From Anaerolineales bacterium (GTDB taxonomy: Bacteria > Chloroflexota > Anaerolineae > 4572-78 > NAK82), in NCBI GenBank assembly GCA_020343875.1, contig CP070811.1, positions 925,114-989,113 on the forward strand: DNA of 64,000 bases, written 5' to 3'. The stretch's first letter is position 1; each line of letters opens with the position of its first letter. The position numbers were made by a program, and so were the translations under genes. Under the pieces are notes generated by a model. It saw nothing but the letters and a program-made list of their open reading frames with translations. It had not been told where the DNA came from and searched no databases. This document shows positions 62,359-64,000 of this stretch, one piece after another.

Positions 62359-64000
62359 ACTTCTCTCAGAGAAGGTCAATCAGCTGCGCCGTATCAATAC
62401 TGGGACAGGGCTGGCCCTGGTTCTAACCTTGTTCGTGGCTATGGGCATCGCCTATGGCCTGGTCACGCCCATCTTCGAGGCATCGGATGAGTGGTGGCAC
62501 TACCCGGTTGTCAGGCACATCGCTAGCGGGAAGGGTCTTCCGGTGCAGGATCTGGACGCCTCCACCGCCTGGCATCAGGAGGGAAGCCAGCCGCCGCTTT
62601 ACTACCTGCTGGCGGCCGGCCTCACCTTTTGGATTGACACAAGCGATTTCTCTGATGTGCGACAACCGAACCCCCACGCCGTCGTCGGGCTACCGCTGGT
62701 TATAGGCAACAAGAACATGGTGATTCATTCGGGGCGCGAGCACTGGCCCTGGCGGGGAACTACGCTGGCAGTCAATCTGATTCGGCTGCTGTCGGTGGGC
62801 TTGGGTGCGACGACGGTCTGGTTGACGTGGCGCATCGCCCGCTGGCTCTGGGCTGCCGATGATCAGATTCCACTGCTAGCGGCTATGTTGACTGCATTCA
62901 ACCCCATGTTCCTTTTCATCAGTGCATCGGTGAACAACGACAACCTTGCGGCGCCGTTGGCGGCTGGGGTGATGCTGGTATTGCTGCGTGCCCTGCATCG
63001 GGGCCAAAGTGGTCGAGATGGGCTCTGGCTGGGGGCTCTGTTGGGGCTGGGGGCGCTGACCAAGCTAAGTGCGCTGGCTCTGGTGCCATTGGTGGCTGTA
63101 GGGCTGACCTGGGATGCCTGGCGCCGCCGGGCCTGGCGGGCGTGGTTGTTGAATGCGGTGCTTATCATCGTCTTTATGGCTCTCATTGCGGGCTGGTGGT
63201 ACTGGCGCAACTGGGTACTCTACGGTGACCCGACCGGATTGAGCCGCATGCTCGACATCGCCGGCCGGCGGGATGAACCACTCACGCTGGGCGGATTGTG
63301 GGCCGAGTTTCAGGGCTTTCGCATCTCGTATTGGGGACTCTTCGGCGGTGTCAACATCTTGATGGACGGCTGGATCTACCCGATTCTTGATGCGCTGATG
63401 CTGGCCGGCGGACTGGGCGTGGTGGTATGTGGGGTGTCATTGATCAAGCCAGCCAGTCGGCAGGTCAGCCAATTTGTCGGTCGATCCGTGCGTCCCATTT
63501 CCTACTTCCTATTGATGGCCTGGGTGACGCTGGCTTTCGCCTCTCTGATTCGCTGGACGTGGCAAACCTATGCCTCGCAGGGGCGCTTGATGTTCGTAGC
63601 GCTTGGGGGCATTTCGGCACTGCTGGCGGCTGGCCTGGGCAGGTTGGCCCCCGTGCGCTGGCGACCAGTGATGGTTGCTATTGCAGGAGGCGGATTGCTG
63701 TTGATAGCGGCCATCAGCCCATTTCGATACATTAAACCTGCCTATGCACGTCCCACTTTGCTGGCAGAGGCTGACCTGCCCAGTGACGTCCAACGTGTTA
63801 ACTGGGACATTGAAGGCGAGATGCGTCTGCTGGGCTACCGTTTAGAGCGGGGCACTGTGCATCCTGCTGAGGCCTTACCGGTGACGGTTTATTGGCAGGC
63901 ACTGGCGCCGATGACGACCGATTACAGTGTCTTTGTCCACCTGCTGGGGCGGGACCGGGCTGTGGTAGGACAGGTGAACACCTATCCTGGCCTGGGGGGA
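62351..64000 (+). CDS. Multi-pass GT39/DUF2142-like membrane protein, cut by the window end
   Basis: 550 codons open to base 64000 with no stop. The start is TTG 62351, with GGAGG at 62339-62343, 7 nt away, inside the end of the previous gene. About nine hydrophobic helices: first near 17-36, others near 135-150, 175-195, 210-225, 270-285, 340-375, 410-425 and 440-465. The first loop carries DEWWHYPVVRHIA and WHQEGSQPPLYYLLAA, as in lipid-linked-sugar (GT39-type) glycosyltransferases with their acidic first-loop residues and PPLYY motif. A beta-rich region begins near 480. Substrate unknown. Confidence 0.8.
   Translation, partial: MSELLSEKVNQLRRINTGTGLALVLTLFVAMGIAYGLVTPIFEASDEWWHYPVVRHIASGKGLPVQDLDASTAWHQEGSQPPLYYLLAAGLTFWIDTSDFSDVRQPNPHAVVGLPLVIGNKNMVIHSGREHWPWRGTTLAVNLIRLLSVGLGATTVWLTWRIARWLWAADDQIPLLAAMLTAFNPMFLFISASVNNDNLAAPLAAGVMLVLLRALHRGQSGRDGLWLGALLGLGALTKLSALALVPLVAVGLTWDAWRRRAWRAWLLNAVLIIVFMALIAGWWYWRNWVLYGDPTGLSRMLDIAGRRDEPLTLGGLWAEFQGFRISYWGLFGGVNILMDGWIYPILDALMLAGGLGVVVCGVSLIKPASRQVSQFVGRSVRPISYFLLMAWVTLAFASLIRWTWQTYASQGRLMFVALGGISALLAAGLGRLAPVRWRPVMVAIAGGGLLLIAAISPFRYIKPAYARPTLLAEADLPSDVQRVNWDIEGEMRLLGYRLERGTVHPAEALPVTVYWQALAPMTTDYSVFVHLLGRDRAVVGQVNTYPGLGG

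Overview
The window looks like a chromosomal segment from a Chloroflexota bacterium (probably Anaerolineae or a relative). This rests on gene content and style, not on a marker gene: a long mraZ-to-ftsZ division and wall cluster without an adjacent murE, DUF3179 and DUF2085 proteins, cell-surface glycoside hydrolases on Pro/Thr linkers, a transcriptional T-box leader, archease-RtcB, and moderately high GC. Most promoters read as plain sigma-70 type (TTGACA-like, 17-nt spacer, TATAAT-like).

Layout. 1-2.4 kb: the 5' part of a TPR gene (-), a dipeptide epimerase (-) and dtd (+). 2.4-8.2 kb: three paralogous clan GH-A-like hydrolases in tandem (-); the largest also carries a GH18-like domain whose catalytic Glu is replaced. 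8.5-10.5 kb: prfA-prmC (-), divergent from three small + genes (CxxC-containing protein, SRPBCC protein, DUF2085 membrane protein). 12.8-18.1 kb (-): SCP2-like protein, Fe-dependent alcohol dehydrogenase, tungsten aldehyde:ferredoxin oxidoreductase, an SDR epimerase and an unknown protein. 18.4-20.8 kb (+): MBL-fold hydrolase and malQ.

20.8-26.1 kb (+) is the most interesting region. A strong promoter and an isoleucine-specific T-box riboswitch (specifier AUC, acceptor-binding UGGU, full terminator) control an AlaX-type tRNA-editing protein, an RNase H-fold protein lacking the last catalytic acidic residue, and a divergent IleRS. A freestanding AlaX homologue under Ile control, with Asp in place of the zinc-binding Cys, suggests a possible trans-editing factor linked to tRNA-Ile.

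26-37.9 kb holds a TlpA-like thioredoxin with a DUF3179 lipoprotein (-), a B12/radical SAM protein (+) with a strong terminator, a secreted protein built from a duplicated domain (-), archease-rtcB (+), a GT4 glycosyltransferase with two ABC-2 permeases lacking a neighbouring ATPase (-), and a small membrane-anchored protein (+).

38.1-57.1 kb (-) is the dcw operon in order mraZ, rsmH, ftsL, PBP, murF, mraY, unknown, DsrE-like, murD, ftsW, murG, CvpA-like membrane protein, murC, murB, (small membrane ORF), ddl, ftsQ, ftsA, ftsZ. It starts from a clear promoter followed by three 10-bp-spaced TGGGG boxes, the expected MraZ operator. ftsA-ftsZ also has its own likely promoter. 57.2-64 kb (+) starts a surface-polysaccharide cluster: rmd, gmd, tatD, GT2, GT4 and a multi-pass GT39-like protein cut by the window end.
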